Of a stretch of DNA of 34,189 nt, positions 32,027-34,189 are shown one piece after another; within the stretch, counting starts at the first letter, position 1, and the number at the start of each line of letters is the position of its first letter. The stretch comes from Streptomyces kebangsaanensis (GTDB lineage Bacteria; Actinomycetota; Actinomycetes; Streptomycetales; Streptomycetaceae): assembly GCF_001906585.1 (NCBI RefSeq), contig NZ_JUJA01000157.1, positions 265,122 to 299,310 of the forward strand, written 5' to 3'. The notes under the pieces were generated by a model. The model was not told the origin of the DNA, did no database searches, and was given only the letters and a program-made list of their open reading frames with translations. Both the position numbers and the translations under genes were made by a program.

Positions 32027-32602
32027 ATGAATCTCACGGAATGGGCGAAGACGCAGGGCGTGCATCCGCAGACCGCGTATCGCTGGTTCCGCGAGGGGAC
32101 GCTGCCGGTACCGGCTCAGCGGGTCGGCCCGCGCACGATCCTCGTGAACGTGGGGGTCAACGCCGCGCCCGGGGCGATCGGCGGGCTGGGCCTGTATGCC
32201 CGTGTCTCCTCCCATGAGCAGAAGACCGACCTGGAACGGCAGGTCGCCCGGCTGTCCCGGTGGGCGGCGCAGGCCGGCCACCGGGTGGTGCGCGTGGAGG
32301 CGGAGATCGCATCCGGTACGAACGGTGCCCGCCCCAAAGCCAGGCGGCTGCTGGCCGATCCGAACGTGACCACGGTGGTGGTCGAGCACAAGGACCGGCT
32401 GGGCCGGATGAACACCGAACTCGTCGAAGCCGCCCTGTCCGCACAGGGGCGCCGCCTCGTGGTCCTCGATGACGGCGAGGCCGAAGACGACCTGGTGCGC
32501 GACATGGCGGAGGTGCTGACCTCGTTCTGTGCCCGCCTGTACGGTCGCCGGTCGGCGAAGAACCGTGCCCGCAGGGCTTTGGAGGCCGCCGAGCATGGCT
32601 GA
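32027..32602 (+). CDS. tnpA: IS607-family serine recombinase TnpA
   Basis: The product is 191 aa. The N-terminus (1-40) is a MerR-like helix-turn-helix, 'LTEWAKTQGVHPQTAYRWFREGTLP', and the rest is a resolvase catalytic domain: 'GLYARVSSHEQKTDLERQV' with the nucleophilic serine S61 (or S62), and 'VVVEHKDRLGR' with the conserved Asp/Arg. The DNA-binding domain preceding the catalytic one is the reversed order that defines IS607 transposases. It cuts and rejoins element DNA through a circular intermediate. ATG 32027 is preferred by homology of MNLTEW starts; GTG 32003 is in frame. The gene appears intact. Confidence 0.93.
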   Translation: MNLTEWAKTQGVHPQTAYRWFREGTLPVPAQRVGPRTILVNVGVNAAPGAIGGLGLYARVSSHEQKTDLERQVARLSRWAAQAGHRVVRVEAEIASGTNGARPKARRLLADPNVTTVVVEHKDRLGRMNTELVEAALSAQGRRLVVLDDGEAEDDLVRDMAEVLTSFCARLYGRRSAKNRARRALEAAEHG

Positions 32603-34147
32603 CTCCGCACTGCGCGCGATCGAGGCGCCGTTCGTTGCGCCGGGCCCGTCCGGGGTAGCGATCCGCACCAGCATCAAAGGCATGTCCCAGCGGGACCGTG
32701 AGGTGCTGCCCCTGGTGGGCGCACACCTGGGCTCGCTGGCCTGTTCCGACCTCAGGGCCCGTTGCCGGGCGGGTACCGATCACGACAGCGGCCAGTGGGC
32801 GGAGCGCAAGCGGGCCCTGACCGAGGAGTCGTCCTCCCGCTGGGCCGGGAGCATCACGAAGGCCACCCACGACCAGTGGGGCCTGGCGCGCCGTGCCCAG
32901 CTCGCCCACATCCACAACCTTGAGGCCGGGGTGCGCACGATCGCGCACCGCCTGTCCCAGCCGGTCGGGAGAAGGGCACGAAGCGGGCGCCGGGCGGCTA
33001 CCGCACACAGCAGGAGTGGTTCCAAAAGACCCGGCGCCTGCAGGTGCTGGAAGACCGGCTGGAGCGCGAGCGGTCCGATCGCGGGGCCGGTGTCGTGCAC
33101 GTGGTGCGGGGCGGGCAGCGACTGGCTCGAGGCCGGCACCATCTGGAAGCCGCCCAGCTCACCGAGTACGAGTGGCGCAGGCGCTGGCAGGCCGAACGCT
33201 GGTTCCTCCAGGCAGACGGGGAGTCGGGCAAGCGTTTCGGGAACGAGACCATCCGCGTGGGCCCCGACGGCGAGGTCAGCATCAAGCTTCCGGCTCCGCT
33301 GGCGCACCTGGCCAACGCCCCGCGCGGCCGGTACGTGCTCGACGGCCGGATCGATTTCCGGCACCGCGGCAAGGAGTGGGCCGACCGCGTATCGGCGAAC
33401 CGTGCCGTCGCCCACCGCATCCACCTGGACGTGGACCGGGGCCGCTGGTACCTCACCGCGTCGTGGACGATCCCCCCGGTCCAGACCGTTCCCCTGGCCC
33501 TGGCCAGGGCGAACGGGCTCATCGGTGTGGACACCAACGCCGACCACTTCGCAGCGTGGCGTCTGGACGAGCACGGCAACCCGACGGGTGAGCCCCGCCG
33601 ATTCCTCTACGGCCTCGACGGGCCGGCCACCTACCGCGACGCCCGGGTGAGGCACGCCCTCACCCGCCTCCTTCACTGGGCACGGCGCGAAGGCGTCTCC
33701 CTCGCGATCGAGGACCTGGACTTCGGCGCGGAGAAGACGCGGGAGAAGCACGGCCGCCGCAAGCGGTTCCGCAAGCTGATCTCCGGCATGCCCGTCGCCA
33801 GACTGCGGGCACGGCTCGTGTCCATGGCCGCCGAACTCGGCATCACCATCGTCGTCGTCGACCCCGCCTACACCTCCCGCTGGGGCGCCGAGCACTGGCA
33901 AAAGCCCCTCACCAGCAAGACCAGGAAGACCACCCGACACGACGCAGCGAGCGTCGCGATCGGGCGACGCGCTCTCGGGCACCGTATCCGGCGACGGACG
34001 GCACCGCCCCACACGACCGGAGCGATCGTGTGGGGCATCGGACCGCCCAGGCCGGACGCGGCACCCGCGGGCGTGAGGAAATCCGCCCCCGCGTCCCCGG
34101 ACCACGGACACGATCCGTGTCGCCGGACGCGGAGCGAACGCGGGTGA
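32595..34147 (+). pseudogene. TnpB (RNA-guided nuclease family), frameshifted
   Basis: Two frames together give a full TnpB-like protein. The first runs from ATG 32595 (MADSALRAIEAPFV...) to about 32969; the second continues as EKGTKRAPGGYRTQQEW and on to 34147. The switch at about 32967-32970 (GTCGGGAGAAGG) is explained by loss of one G from a G-run. RuvC residues are all present in the second frame: D in 'GVDTNADH' (33530), E in 'AIEDLDF' (33710) and D in 'TTRHDAAS' (33941). After 'VDPAYTS' the usual zinc ribbon with two CxxC pairs is missing; the sequence reads RWGAEHWQKPLTSKT with no cysteine. TnpB enzymes cut DNA guided by an RNA from the element's right end. As written it is inactive unless the frameshift is a sequencing error. 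Confidence 0.85.
34007..34130 (+). ncRNA. Candidate omegaRNA (reRNA) hairpins at the element's right end
   Basis: CCCCACACGA (34007-34016) pairs with TCGTGTGGGG (34026-34035). Further on, GCGTCC (34091-34096) pairs with GGACGC (34125-34130), GG (34099-34100) with CC (34123-34124), and inner GACACG (34107-34112) with CGTGTC (34116-34121). These overlap the 3' end of tnpB, where guide RNAs of TnpB systems are known to arise. The guide part would extend past the right end, outside or at the edge of the window. Confidence 0.4.
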
Positions 34148-34189
34148 CCAGTGCATCCACAACCGTTCGGGATGCGCCAGTCGACCAGG

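Larger units (their letters stand above)
31954..34189 (+). mobile_element. IS607-type insertion element (tnpA + broken tnpB)
   Basis: A serine-recombinase tnpA and a tnpB overlapping by 8 bases is the IS607 arrangement. The left end is not defined by terminal inverted repeats (IS607 elements lack them). Direct repeats GGTCTTCAA (31954-31962, 31968-31976) and GTGAG-rich repeats (31987-32012) lie just before tnpA and may mark the end or TnpA sites. The right end is near or beyond the window edge. It sits directly downstream of arsM. Confidence 0.75.

Noticed and set aside
32960..32980. Programmed ribosomal frameshifting in tnpB
   Set aside because: No slippery heptamer or strong downstream signal is apparent; a lost base in a G-run is simpler.
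1..34189. CRISPR array
   Set aside because: The only regular repeats are in-frame coding repeats (1440-1532, 16608-16733, 25818-25892) without spacers.

Overview
The window is very GC-rich, uses GTG and TTG starts freely, and carries families typical of Streptomyces: a SigE-family sigma factor, LCP/LytR_C, TerD, DUF4232 lipoprotein, SCO7613-type membrane protein, GYD protein and many leaderless starts. It is almost certainly a Streptomyces (or very close actinomycete) chromosome segment. No rRNA, intact tRNA, CRISPR array or replication origin was seen.

Layout. (1) 1-6376: a block resembling the edge of a contractile-injection-system (eCIS) locus. It has a partial DUF4255 (Pvc16-like) gene overlapped by a secreted TolB/DUF11 protein, a LuxR-type regulator with a degenerate receiver, and a divergent single-pass membrane protein with Ig-like domains. 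(2) 6377-16562: accessory-looking genes with long intergenic gaps: a DUF4232 lipoprotein, two small membrane proteins, a ThrE-type exporter, a SigE-family sigma factor with its membrane partner, a GNAT acetyltransferase and a PAP2 membrane phosphatase. The stretch is bounded by two related, degenerate tRNA-Gly 3'-half sequences exactly 9600 bp apart, each followed by a strong hairpin. (3) 16563-22374: a 66-aa hydrophobic peptide with glycine at exactly every seventh residue, a GYD protein, a large SCO7613-like membrane protein, a small unknown protein, TatA and an LCP protein. (4) 22446-27539: an ArsR-type repressor overlapping a Mg2+-type P-ATPase, a TerD protein with a long repetitive tail, GlsB/YeaQ, and a divergent cold-shock-like protein. 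(5) 27609-28960: a membrane protein and winged-helix regulator operon preceded by a long inverted repeat with an operator-like core. (6) 29414-31882: an arsenic cassette, arsR-aquaporin-arsC, divergent from arsM. (7) about 31954-end: an IS607-type element with an intact serine recombinase and a frameshifted TnpB that lacks the usual zinc ribbon, followed by omegaRNA-like hairpins.

Themes. The best candidate for something undescribed is the 8-bp palindrome TTGCGCAA. It occurs four times, always in intergenic DNA between divergent envelope or stress genes (SCO7613-like/small gene; tatA/LCP; terD/glsB), and lies 66-77 bp upstream of four of the start codons. This suggests a shared envelope-stress regulon. 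Next come the glycine-heptad membrane peptide, the paired tRNA-Gly fossils and the zinc-ribbon-less TnpB. Starts were chosen by reading RBS and promoter context; all family calls are from motif recognition, with no database search.
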